NCBI RefSeq assembly: GCF_026013475.1 | Contig: NZ_JAPDPH010000020.1 | Coordinates: forward strand, 1 to 56,609 | Length of the DNA stretch: 56,609 nt | Reading direction: 5' to 3' | From: Micromonospora yasonensis | GTDB taxonomy: Bacteria; Actinomycetota; Actinomycetes; Mycobacteriales; Micromonosporaceae | In this document: piece by piece, positions 9,032 to 15,633 of the stretch | How positions within the stretch are numbered: position 1 is the first letter of the stretch | Layout: each line of letters starts with the position of its first letter | Position numbers and translations under genes: made by a program | Notes under the pieces: generated by a model | What the model was told of the DNA's origin: nothing | What the model saw: only the letters and a program-made list of their open reading frames with translations | Databases searched by the model: none

Positions 9032-9214
9032 GTGTCCGCGCCCGACGGCCGCGATGTTGCCATCGTCGGTTTCGACGACACGCCGACCGCAGCCGTGATG
9101 ACTCCTCCCCTGACCACCCTGCGTCAGCCGCTCGAGGAGTGCGCCCGCGTCGCGGTCCGGCTGCTCCTCGACCAGCGGGCGCGATCCCATTCCGCAGCTA
9201 CCCTGCACACGTGA
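9032..9214 (+). pseudogene. C-terminal remnant of a LacI-family regulator
   Basis: The translated stretch 'DVAIVGFDDTPTAAVMTPPL' followed by 'TTLRQPLEECARVAVRLLLDQ' is the diagnostic C-terminal core of LacI/GalR sugar-binding domains ('DVAVVGFDDTP-A----PPLTTVRQP---MG--AV--LL'). Nothing upstream of 9032 in this frame resembles the rest of the protein, and no helix-turn-helix is present. It is therefore a truncated relic of about 60 codons. Its TGA overlaps the GTG of the next gene (GTGA), which suggests that the intact ancestor was translationally coupled to that gene. The rest of 8874-9031 shows no gene. Confidence 0.8.
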
Positions 9215-9582
9215 CGACTGAGGAAGCGCACAGCCACCCATCGCCGCCCATCCCCCGGGTCCGCCGCGGACCGAGACGGATCGGGTGGTCGGTGCTCGCA
9301 CTGTTCCTCGCCGCGTTCGCGATCTTCGAGAGCGTCAAGTACGGCCTGGCGACAACCGCCGCTGCACTGGCCTTCTTCGCACTGCCCGACCTGGTGCGGC
9401 TCGCCGGCCTTCGTGCGCCGGGGCTGCTCTATCACGCCGTACACCGCGTGTGGATTCCGCTCGTGGTGCTGGTGGCCTACACCTTCGGGCCGATCGTGTG
9501 GCCGCCGCTCTTCACCGCCGCTCTCGGTTGGCTCACCCGCATCGCCGCCGACCGGGTGTTCCCTCGTACGTCACGGGTGTGA
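9211..9582 (+). CDS. DUF4260-like membrane protein
   Basis: A 123-residue protein with three or four membrane segments. The order 'FFALPDLVRLAG', 'LLYHAVHRVWIPL', then 'ALGWLTRIAADRVF' follows the DUF4260 pattern, where family members have 'LLPDL---GY', 'YN--H----P' and 'WLAHIG-DR--GYG'. The final histidine and glycine positions differ here, so the fit is partial. The GTG start overlaps the stop of the LacI remnant. The last 12 bases overlap the end of the convergent DUF202 gene. Function is unknown. Confidence 0.65.
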   Translation: MTTEEAHSHPSPPIPRVRRGPRRIGWSVLALFLAAFAIFESVKYGLATTAAALAFFALPDLVRLAGLRAPGLLYHAVHRVWIPLVVLVAYTFGPIVWPPLFTAALGWLTRIAADRVFPRTSRV

Positions 9583-9948
9583 CCCGGCTAGTGCGGCGAG
9601 CGCCACGCTGAGACCGCCGACGGCGGTGGCGAGCGCGACCGCCGCCAGCCAGGGGCCGGGCGGACGGGCCGAGTTCAGCACGGCCGGGGCGGCAGCGGGC
9701 GGAAGGCGTCGTCGCAGCGCCGCTGCGGCGACGATGACGACCGCCGTTGCGTTGACGACAGCGGCCAGAAAGATCCATCCGCCGAGGTGTGGCAGGAGGA
9801 AACGGCCGGCCCCAGCCGCCGCGACGACGAAGGCGGCCGCGGTACGTCGCCACGCCAGCACCGTCCGTTCCACCTGCAATCCGGGATCAGCTGACGAGAC
9901 CTGCCCCGGGGAGGGGCCTGAGGACGGCGGTGAGCCGCGGTCGATCAC
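9571..9948 (-). CDS. DUF202 membrane protein (distal copy)
   Basis: A 125-residue protein with the DUF202 hallmark 'QVERTVLAWRRTAAAF' near the start of the first of three membrane helices. The GTG overlaps the TGA of the preceding DUF202 gene (GTGA), so it is translationally coupled and last in the arm aldolase-TSUP-DUF202-DUF202. DUF202 is a short three-helix membrane fold, also found in yeast Vtc proteins and E. coli YidG/YidH, with no known bacterial reaction. The pairing here resembles yidG-yidH. It may form a heteromeric membrane complex with the neighbouring copy. Confidence 0.87.
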   Translation of the reverse strand: MIDRGSPPSSGPSPGQVSSADPGLQVERTVLAWRRTAAAFVVAAAGAGRFLLPHLGGWIFLAAVVNATAVVIVAAAALRRRLPPAAAPAVLNSARPPGPWLAAVALATAVGGLSVALAALAGSHP

Positions 9949-10352
9949 AGGATGAGTCCCAGGAGTACCAGGATGCCGACGAGCATGAGACCCCCACCGA
10001 GCGGCACGGCCATCAGCGGTGGCGGGAGGCCTCTTCCCCGTCTCAGGGCAAGCTCGGTACGGACCCAACCGAACCAGGCCTGGGCCGGGGCGGCGGCACC
10101 CAGCAGGATCAGCACGATCGCCGCCGCTCGACGCAATCCGGGCACGATCGGCAGGTTCACCGCCTCCAACGCCACGCCTGCGGCGAAGAGCGCCAGGGAG
10201 GTACGGATCCACGCCAGGAACGTGCGCTCGTTGGCGAGGCTGAACCGCGGATCCGGGTCGCTGCCCTGGCTGAAGACGCGGCGAGGCCACCGCGTCGACG
10301 CGCCCGGAGACGTCGGCCCGTCCGGGTGCGGGGCTGAGGAACCACGTTTCAC
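9945..10352 (-). CDS. DUF202 membrane protein (proximal copy, YidH-like)
   Basis: A 135-residue protein. A polar N-terminus leads to 'RFSLANERTFLAWIRTSLAL', the full DUF202/YidH signature, then three hydrophobic helices ending at the C-terminus. The GTG at 10352 overlaps the TGA of the TSUP exporter gene, which makes the start choice firm and shows translational coupling. Because it is coupled to an exporter and to an aldolase, a role in membrane transport or in sensing an exported product is conceivable; this is inference only. Confidence 0.88.
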   Translation of the reverse strand: MKRGSSAPHPDGPTSPGASTRWPRRVFSQGSDPDPRFSLANERTFLAWIRTSLALFAAGVALEAVNLPIVPGLRRAAAIVLILLGAAAPAQAWFGWVRTELALRRGRGLPPPLMAVPLGGGLMLVGILVLLGLIL

Positions 10353-11074
10353 CACGCCGTCAGCCCCTTGCCGATCGCGATGACGCTTCCGGCGAGGGCG
10401 AGCGCCAGCACCCAACGCCGGGCAGCGGTCTCCGGCAGCCACCGTTGCAGGCACTGCCCGCCACCGATCCCTGCCAGCATCGCCGCCCCGCAGGCCAGCA
10501 GCAGTCTCCACGACAGGACCGGGGGGCCCTTCGCCGCGAGCGACAGCACGTTCGTCACCAGGCCGACGAGCTGCACGGTCGGGACGAAGCTTCGGTGCTC
10601 CCAGTCGGTACTGGCGGCGTAGACCGCGAGCGGCGGTCCGCCCGTCCCCGCCGTCGTGTTGAAGAAGCCTGACGCGAACCCGGAGGCCACCGCCCCACCC
10701 TGCTGGCTGAGGAACGGCATGCTCTGGCCCACCGCCACCCAGGTCACTGATCCCGCCGTGATCAGGCCAATGCCGACGAGCAGGACCGGGCCCGGCAACT
10801 GCCGGACCACCCAGACTCCCAGGGGCAGGGCCAGGATCACTCCGGCGATCATCTGGACGGCGACGCGGCGGCGCAGCGCCCGGGCGGTCATGGACAGCAC
10901 GATGAGGTTGATCATCGCGGAGAGCAGGTTGGCCAGGGTCACGCCCGAGAAAGGGCCGAGGATCACGACCAGGAACGGGGCGGCCACCAGGGCGAAGCCC
11001 AGGCCGGTTGCTCTCTGCATGGTGGCGCCGAGCGCCACCGCGCTGACCGCGAGCGCGTCGCCGACGGGCGCCAT
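10349..11074 (-). CDS. TSUP-family (TauE/SafE) membrane exporter
   Basis: A 241-residue protein of seven or eight membrane segments with the two TSUP repeats: 'GFALVAAPFLVVILGPFSGV' in the first half and 'SGFFNTTAGTGGPPLAVY' in the second. TSUP (TauE/SafE) carriers move sulfite, sulfoacetate or other sulfur-containing anions. The ATG at 11074 sits one base before the end of the YihT-like aldolase gene (stop 11076-11078), so the two proteins are made together. This context makes export of sulfite or a C3 sulfonate such as sulfolactate a reasonable hypothesis. The substrate cannot be read from the sequence. Confidence 0.9.
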   Translation of the reverse strand: MAPVGDALAVSAVALGATMQRATGLGFALVAAPFLVVILGPFSGVTLANLLSAMINLIVLSMTARALRRRVAVQMIAGVILALPLGVWVVRQLPGPVLLVGIGLITAGSVTWVAVGQSMPFLSQQGGAVASGFASGFFNTTAGTGGPPLAVYAASTDWEHRSFVPTVQLVGLVTNVLSLAAKGPPVLSWRLLLACGAAMLAGIGGGQCLQRWLPETAARRWVLALALAGSVIAIGKGLTAW

Positions 11075-11075
11075 C

Positions 11076-11942
11076 TCAGTTCGACACGGCGTCGTCGACC
11101 ACGTCGGCGAGGCGTCGCAGCCGGTCGACCGAGATCGTGCGCAGGTCATCGGCCATGGTCGGGCTGCCGACCACCGAGGCCCAGACCGCGCGGCCGGCGA
11201 GGAAGCCCGAGGCTCCGGCCCGGCAGGCGAGTCGCACGGCTTCGGGGAAGACCTCCGCGGGTACGCCGGAGGACAGCACCACCCACGGGCTGGCGATGAC
11301 TGACGACAGCGAGGCGCACCCGGCGGTGATCTCGTCCGGCGTGCCCTTGCCGTGGGTCGGCACCTCCGACTTGTAGAGGTCGGCGCCGAGGGCACCCAGC
11401 TCGCGGGCTGCCGCGTGGATTCCCGCTTCGTGGTCGTACGCGCCGCCGTCGCGCGGGCCACGGGAGACCGGTTCGATGATGCTGATCAGCCCGGCCTCGC
11501 GGCAGCGGGCGACGAAGTCGGTGACCATGGCGATCCGCGGCTCCGGCGACTCGTCCGGCCGGTAGAGCACGAGCAGCTTGAGGGCCTTTGCGCCCTGCTT
11601 ACGTACGGTCGCGGGGTCGACCTCGGGGTCGATCGCGACGTCTGCGACGAACTCGGTGGCGCTCGGGGTGAACGCGTCAGCCGCGGCGATCAGCGCGCAG
11701 GACGGGTCGACGGCGTTGTCCGCGATCACGGCGTCCCAGCCGAACTGCTTGTCTACGAGGATCGCTGACGCGTACGGGCTGAGGGCCCGTGCGGCGTCCA
11801 CCTTGAAGGCGGTCAGCTGCGCGTCGGTCACCGGCTCCGGCTGGCGTGCGGCGAACATGGCCCGCAGCGCCTCGCGCTGGTCGACGGCGAGCATGGCGTA
11901 GCCGCCCGAGGGGCGGGCGAGGATCGAGGGGTCGACGGTCAC
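11076..11942 (-). CDS. yihT: YihT-like class I aldolase (6-deoxy-6-sulfofructose-1-phosphate aldolase family)
   Basis: A 288-residue aldolase of the LacD/YihT class. It should cleave a ketose-1-phosphate to dihydroxyacetone phosphate and an aldehyde through a lysine Schiff base. Blocks shared with E. coli YihT, from memory, are 'RPSGGYAMLAVDQREALRAM', 'ALSPYASAILVDKQF', 'KALKLLVLYR', 'ISIIEPV', 'GADLYKSEVP', 'WVVLSSGV' and 'AGASGFLAGRAVWASVVG'. The Schiff-base lysine would be Lys191 (YihT Lys193). Arg251 corresponds to YihT Arg253, in the pocket reported to hold the sulfonate. GTG at 11942 has GGAGGA three bases upstream, so the start is firm. It is first in the leftward arm and divergent from the DeoR gene. 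A tagatose-bisphosphate-type substrate is the main alternative. Confidence 0.85.
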   Translation of the reverse strand: MTVDPSILARPSGGYAMLAVDQREALRAMFAARQPEPVTDAQLTAFKVDAARALSPYASAILVDKQFGWDAVIADNAVDPSCALIAAADAFTPSATEFVADVAIDPEVDPATVRKQGAKALKLLVLYRPDESPEPRIAMVTDFVARCREAGLISIIEPVSRGPRDGGAYDHEAGIHAAARELGALGADLYKSEVPTHGKGTPDEITAGCASLSSVIASPWVVLSSGVPAEVFPEAVRLACRAGASGFLAGRAVWASVVGSPTMADDLRTISVDRLRRLADVVDDAVSN

Positions 11943-12009
11943 TGTTCCTCCAGCGAGGGAGCGGCCGAGGCGTCGTCGAGGTCGGCGACGTCGAGGCACT
12001 GAGATCAAA

Positions 12010-12031
12010 GGATGTTCGAAAAATAACATCC
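12010..12031. promoter_or_regulatory. Inverted-repeat operator, GGATGTT-N8-AACATCC
   Basis: A perfect 7-bp inverted repeat with an AT-rich 8-base spacer (cgaaaaat) lies in the 124-base gap between the aldolase start (11942) and the DeoR start (12067). It sits just upstream of the DeoR promoter and would also overlap the aldolase promoter region. Its place and form suit the operator of the adjacent DeoR protein, which would then control both itself and the aldolase arm. Which protein binds is inference. Confidence 0.65.
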
Positions 12032-12032
12032 G

Positions 12033-12060
12033 TTGGTGCCGGAAGAACAGGGGCTAGACT
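12033..12060 (+). promoter_or_regulatory. Promoter for the DeoR gene, leaderless type
   Basis: TTGGTG, 16 bases, then TAGACT (12055-12060), six bases before the GTG at 12067. A TANNNT box at this distance from the start codon, with no ribosome site, is the usual form of a leaderless actinobacterial transcript. The inverted repeat 12010-12031 abuts the -35. Confidence 0.55.
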
Positions 12061-12066
12061 ACCGAC

Positions 12067-12849
12067 GTGTCAGTGGAAGCCATGCGCTATGACGGCGCCC
12101 CGCAGCGGCGGACGCACATCATGGCCGCGTTGCGCCGGGCCGGCTTCCTCTCGGTCGCCGACATCAGCGCCCAGCTCGGCGTCTCTCAGATGACGATCCG
12201 CCGTGACCTGCGGCGACTCGCCGAAAGTGGCGAGGTCCAGCTGGTCCATGGTGGCGTCAGTCTGCCTCCGGGCGGCGTCGGGGCCCCCGGGTACGCGTCC
12301 CGCGCGCTCAGCCAGGCCGGCGCCAAGCGGGCGATCGGTGCCGCCTCGGTCCGCCTGGTCCAGCCCGGCGACACGATCGGCATCGACAGCGGCACGACCG
12401 CCGCCGAGGTGGCGCACGCGCTGCCCGAGGATTTCGACGGGTGCGTGATCACCCACTCCGTCCCCGTGCTGGCCCACATGCTGTCCCGGCCCAGGTCAAG
12501 GGTCATCGGGATCGGCGGCGAACTGCTGCACGACAACCAGGCGATGGTGGGCTTCGCCGCGCTGGATCTCGTCCGGCGGATGCGGGTGCGCCTGCTGTTC
12601 CTCGGCGCCAGCGCAGTCGACGAGCGGGGTGCGTACGTGCGCTCGGAGGTCGAGCTGAGCGCCAAGCACGCCCTCATGGATATCGCGGACGAGGTCGTGC
12701 TGCTCGCCGACGGGAGCAAGCTGACGGCCAGCGCCCCGGTTCAGGTGTGCGGCTTCGACCGCATCGACACCCTGGTCGTGGACGGTCCGCTGCCCGCCGC
12801 GGTAGCCGCGGCCGCACGCCGCACCGGCACCCGCGTCCTGACCGCCTGA
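12067..12849 (+). CDS. DeoR-family transcriptional regulator
   Basis: A 260-residue repressor-type protein. The N-terminal winged helix has the DeoR signature 'VSQMTIRRDLRRLAESGEV' and 'LVHGGV'. The C-terminal sensor domain contains 'TIGIDSGTTAAEVAHAL', the sugar-phosphate binding loop of DeoRC domains, so the likely ligand is a phosphorylated pathway intermediate. The first codon is taken as the leaderless GTG at 12067; an ATG at 12082 is an alternative. It lies between the aldolase/exporter arm and the ten-gene operon, and is the best candidate to control both. Confidence 0.93.
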   Translation: MSVEAMRYDGAPQRRTHIMAALRRAGFLSVADISAQLGVSQMTIRRDLRRLAESGEVQLVHGGVSLPPGGVGAPGYASRALSQAGAKRAIGAASVRLVQPGDTIGIDSGTTAAEVAHALPEDFDGCVITHSVPVLAHMLSRPRSRVIGIGGELLHDNQAMVGFAALDLVRRMRVRLLFLGASAVDERGAYVRSEVELSAKHALMDIADEVVLLADGSKLTASAPVQVCGFDRIDTLVVDGPLPAAVAAAARRTGTRVLTA

Positions 12850-12873
12850 GCCCGGGGAACCGCGCCCGAAGAC

Positions 12874-12948
12874 AGGCGGCACGAAGTGCCTCGGTGAGGC
12901 ATCAGCACCTTTCGCCGGATACCAACTCGCCGCCTTTTCTTTGTTTTG
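12874..12948 (+). terminator. Composite terminator or attenuator after deoR
   Basis: AGGCGGC (12874-12880) can pair with GCCGCCT (12929-12935), followed by a run rich in T (TTTTCTTTGTTTTG) that is striking in DNA of this GC content. Inside are two further perfect hairpins that share bases and so exclude each other: GGCAC-GAA-GTGCC (12878-12890) and GCCTC-GGT-GAGGC (12888-12900). This may be a terminator for the DeoR transcript, or a conditional one. It lies in the 167-base gap before the ten-gene operon. Confidence 0.5.
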
Positions 12949-12981
12949 TGCTCTTGACGTCTCGGTGACATGCGTTCAACA

Positions 12982-12991
12982 CTGCATGCAG
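12982..12991. promoter_or_regulatory. Perfect palindrome CTGCATGCAG upstream of the operon
   Basis: A 10-base palindrome 25 bases before the first gene of the ten-gene operon, and 22 bases after a TTGACG (12954-12959) that could be a -35 element. It may be an operator for the GntR or DeoR protein encoded in the island. No second copy was noticed, so the evidence is positional. Confidence 0.35.
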
Positions 12992-13016
12992 ATAGCGTCG
13001 ACGTGAGAGAAGGCAC

Positions 13017-14183
13017 ATGGACCTCAAGGCCGCACCCTCAGCCACGGAGACCCGCGTGGTCACGTTGCCTGATGCCGCGGTGGTGGACGTGCGCTGTCGG
13101 GTCTTCCGGGCGCGCCCCACCGAGCCGATCGCCATGTCGTTCGCGCCGCTGAACCACCGCGTGATGGTCCTGATCGAGGTCGAGCTGGCCGACGGTTCGG
13201 TCGGGGTCGGCGAGAGCTGGGCGAACTACCCGTCCTGGGCGTGGCGCGAGCGGATCGTCACGATTCACGACGGCGTCGCGCCGCTCATGAAGGGCCGCGG
13301 CTTTCCCGACCCGGCCACCGCTCAGCGCGCGCTGCTCGCGCAACTGGCGCCGCTGGGCCGCCAGTGGGGTGCGCCCGGCCCGGTTCACCAGGCGATCAGC
13401 GGCGTCGACATGGCGCTGTGGGACCTCGCCGCCCGGCACGCCGGCACCAGCCTGGCCCGGCTGCTCAGCGCCAGCCCCCGCACGGAGCTGCCGGTGTACG
13501 GCTCCAGCCTCGGACCCACCGAGGTCGCCGAGGTCGCCCATCGCTGCGCCGCGCTCGGGCTCACCGCCGTCAAGGTCAAGGTCGGCTTCGGTGCGGACAC
13601 CGACCTCACCAACGTCGGGACCGCCCGGCGGATCCTCGGCGACCAGGTGCAGATCTTCGCCGACGCCAACCAGGCGTGGCGGCTGACCGATGCGCTGGAG
13701 ATGGTCCGCGCGCTGGCCGATCTCGGCGTCGCGTGGGTCGAGGAGCCGCTGGCCGGCGACCGTCCCTCGGAGCTGGCCGAGCTGAGCCGCCGCACCGGGA
13801 TGCCGCTGGCGACCGGGGAGAACCTCTACGGCGCCGCGGCGTTCACGCCGTACCTGGAGGCCGTCGAGATCCTGCAGCCCGACCTCGGCAAGGTCGGCGG
13901 CGTCACCGAGTACCTGGACGTGTTGTCGGCCGCGGCGGCGGCCGGGCGGACGGTCAACCCGCACCTCTACAACGGCGCGGTCGCCACCGCCGCGACCGTC
14001 CAGGCCGGCGCGATCTCGTCGGCGACCCGGCTCATCGAGTGGGACATCCGCTCCAACCCCCTGCGGCGGGCCGCCGACGGCCTGCTCACCGCCCACGGCA
14101 CGGTCCGCGTGCCGGACGGGCCCGGATTCGGCATCGATCTCGACCAGGACCAGCTCGACGCGTACGAGGAGCAGCTACCGTGA
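13017..14183 (+). CDS. Enolase-superfamily dehydratase/racemase (MR subgroup)
   Basis: A 388-residue protein with the MR/MLE capping domain (1-145) and TIM barrel. It has a KxK pair in 'VKVKVG' (Lys186/Lys188), metal ligands Asp216 ('FADANQ'), Glu242 ('WVEEP') and Glu268 ('TGEN'), and an Asp289-His316 dyad ('QPDLGKVGG', 'NPHLY') with the 27-residue spacing of mandelate racemase. This is the acid-sugar dehydratase type, which abstracts the proton next to a carboxylate to give a 2-keto-3-deoxy acid. The substrate is unknown. ATG is preceded by GAGAGAAGG. It opens the ten-gene operon and its TGA overlaps the GTG of the aldehyde dehydrogenase. Confidence 0.9.
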   Translation: MDLKAAPSATETRVVTLPDAAVVDVRCRVFRARPTEPIAMSFAPLNHRVMVLIEVELADGSVGVGESWANYPSWAWRERIVTIHDGVAPLMKGRGFPDPATAQRALLAQLAPLGRQWGAPGPVHQAISGVDMALWDLAARHAGTSLARLLSASPRTELPVYGSSLGPTEVAEVAHRCAALGLTAVKVKVGFGADTDLTNVGTARRILGDQVQIFADANQAWRLTDALEMVRALADLGVAWVEEPLAGDRPSELAELSRRTGMPLATGENLYGAAAFTPYLEAVEILQPDLGKVGGVTEYLDVLSAAAAAGRTVNPHLYNGAVATAATVQAGAISSATRLIEWDIRSNPLRRAADGLLTAHGTVRVPDGPGFGIDLDQDQLDAYEEQLP

Positions 14184-15631
14184 CCGACCCCATCGTCAAC
14201 GACATCCTCTCGGCCGCCACTGCCGTGCGCGTGACCGGCCGGACGGCGGGCGGACCGCGGCTCGCGGTGCTCGACCCGGCCACCGGCGAGCCGTTCACCG
14301 AGGTCAGCACGGGTAACGGTGCTGACGCGGCGGCGGCACTCGGTCTCGCGCAGCAGGCCCTGCCGGGGTGGGCGGGTACGCCCCGGGCTGCCCGGTCGGC
14401 GGCACTGCGGGCCATCGCCGCGGACGTCGAGGCGCTCGCCGCCGAGCCGGAGTGGCCCGCGCTGATCACCCGGGAGAGCGGCAAGCGGCTCGCCGAGTCG
14501 GTCGCCGAGCTGGGGCTGACCGTCGCCTACTTCCGGATCATGGCCGACCTGCTGGACCGGCAGGAGACCGAGCAGCTGTCCGTCGTACCCGGGATCACGC
14601 ACCGGGTGACCACGCGGCCCGTCGGTGTCGCCGCCGTCCTGACTCCCTGGAACTTCCCGGTCTCCATCCCGGCTCGCAAGATCGCGCCGGCGCTGGCGGC
14701 CGGCTGCCCGGTGCTGTTCAAGCCCTCCGAACTGACGCCGCTGTCGTCGATGGTGCTGGCCGCCGTTGTCGACCGGCACGTGCCCGCGGGGGTCCTGTCG
14801 ACCGTGCTCGGCACACCCGCCGAGGTCGTCGACCCGTGGCTCGCCGACAGGAGCGTCGGCGTCGTGTCCTTCACCGGGTCGACCCGGGTGGGGCGGCTGG
14901 TCGCCGCGGCCACGGCGCCGCGCTTCGTGCGTACGGTGATGGAGCTCGGCGGTTGCGCGCCCTTCCTCGTGCTGCCGGATGCGGATCCGCAGGCAGCCGC
15001 GCAGACGCTGCTGGTGGCGAAGTACCGCAACAACGGCCAGTCCTGCATCGCCGCGAACCAGATCCTCGTGGCCCGCGAGGTGGCGGCCGAGTTCACCGAG
15101 GCGTTCGTCGCGGCGACCGAGAAGCTGGTCGTCGGCCTCCCCACCGATCCGGCCACCGACCTCGGTCCCCTCGCTCCGGCCTCGGACCCGGCCCGGATGG
15201 CCTCGCTCGTCGAGGAGGCGGTGAGCAAGGGCGCGAGGCAGGTCACGAGCGGCGCCGTTCCGGAGAAGGGCCACTTCGCCCCGGCGACCGTGCTGCTGGA
15301 CGCGCCCGCCGACAGCCGGGTGATGACCGACGAGATCTTCGGGCCGATCGCGCCGATCCACGTCTACGACGACCTCGACGACGCGCTGGCGCTGCATCAC
15401 GCCACCGGGTACGGCCTGGCCGGCTACGTCTGCGGCGCGGACCTCGACCGTGCCCACGCGGTCGCCGACCGCCTCTCCGCCGGGATCGTCGGCATCAACA
15501 CCGGGACCCCGAACACGCCGTGGATCCCCTTCGGCGGCGTACGGGACTCGGGGCTCGGGTACGAGGGCGGCCGCCCCGGCCTGGAGGCCTTCCAGACCTT
15601 CCTGTCCGTCGGCTCGAAGGCGCAGGTGTGA
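14180..15631 (+). CDS. NAD(P)-dependent aldehyde dehydrogenase, GabD-like
   Basis: A 483-residue ALDH with all key elements: 'PWNFP' (Asn158), 'KPSE' (Lys181), 'FTGSTRVG' Rossmann loop, general base Glu255 in 'MELGG' and nucleophile Cys289 in 'NNGQSC'. The class is that of succinate-semialdehyde dehydrogenases. GabD-like enzymes are also used as sulfolactaldehyde dehydrogenases, so it could oxidise the C3 aldehyde released by either aldolase of the island. The GTG overlaps the upstream TGA (GTGA), so it is translationally coupled to the dehydratase. Substrate is inferred from context. Confidence 0.9.
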   Translation: MTDPIVNDILSAATAVRVTGRTAGGPRLAVLDPATGEPFTEVSTGNGADAAAALGLAQQALPGWAGTPRAARSAALRAIAADVEALAAEPEWPALITRESGKRLAESVAELGLTVAYFRIMADLLDRQETEQLSVVPGITHRVTTRPVGVAAVLTPWNFPVSIPARKIAPALAAGCPVLFKPSELTPLSSMVLAAVVDRHVPAGVLSTVLGTPAEVVDPWLADRSVGVVSFTGSTRVGRLVAAATAPRFVRTVMELGGCAPFLVLPDADPQAAAQTLLVAKYRNNGQSCIAANQILVAREVAAEFTEAFVAATEKLVVGLPTDPATDLGPLAPASDPARMASLVEEAVSKGARQVTSGAVPEKGHFAPATVLLDAPADSRVMTDEIFGPIAPIHVYDDLDDALALHHATGYGLAGYVCGADLDRAHAVADRLSAGIVGINTGTPNTPWIPFGGVRDSGLGYEGGRPGLEAFQTFLSVGSKAQV

Positions 15632-15633
15632 CG

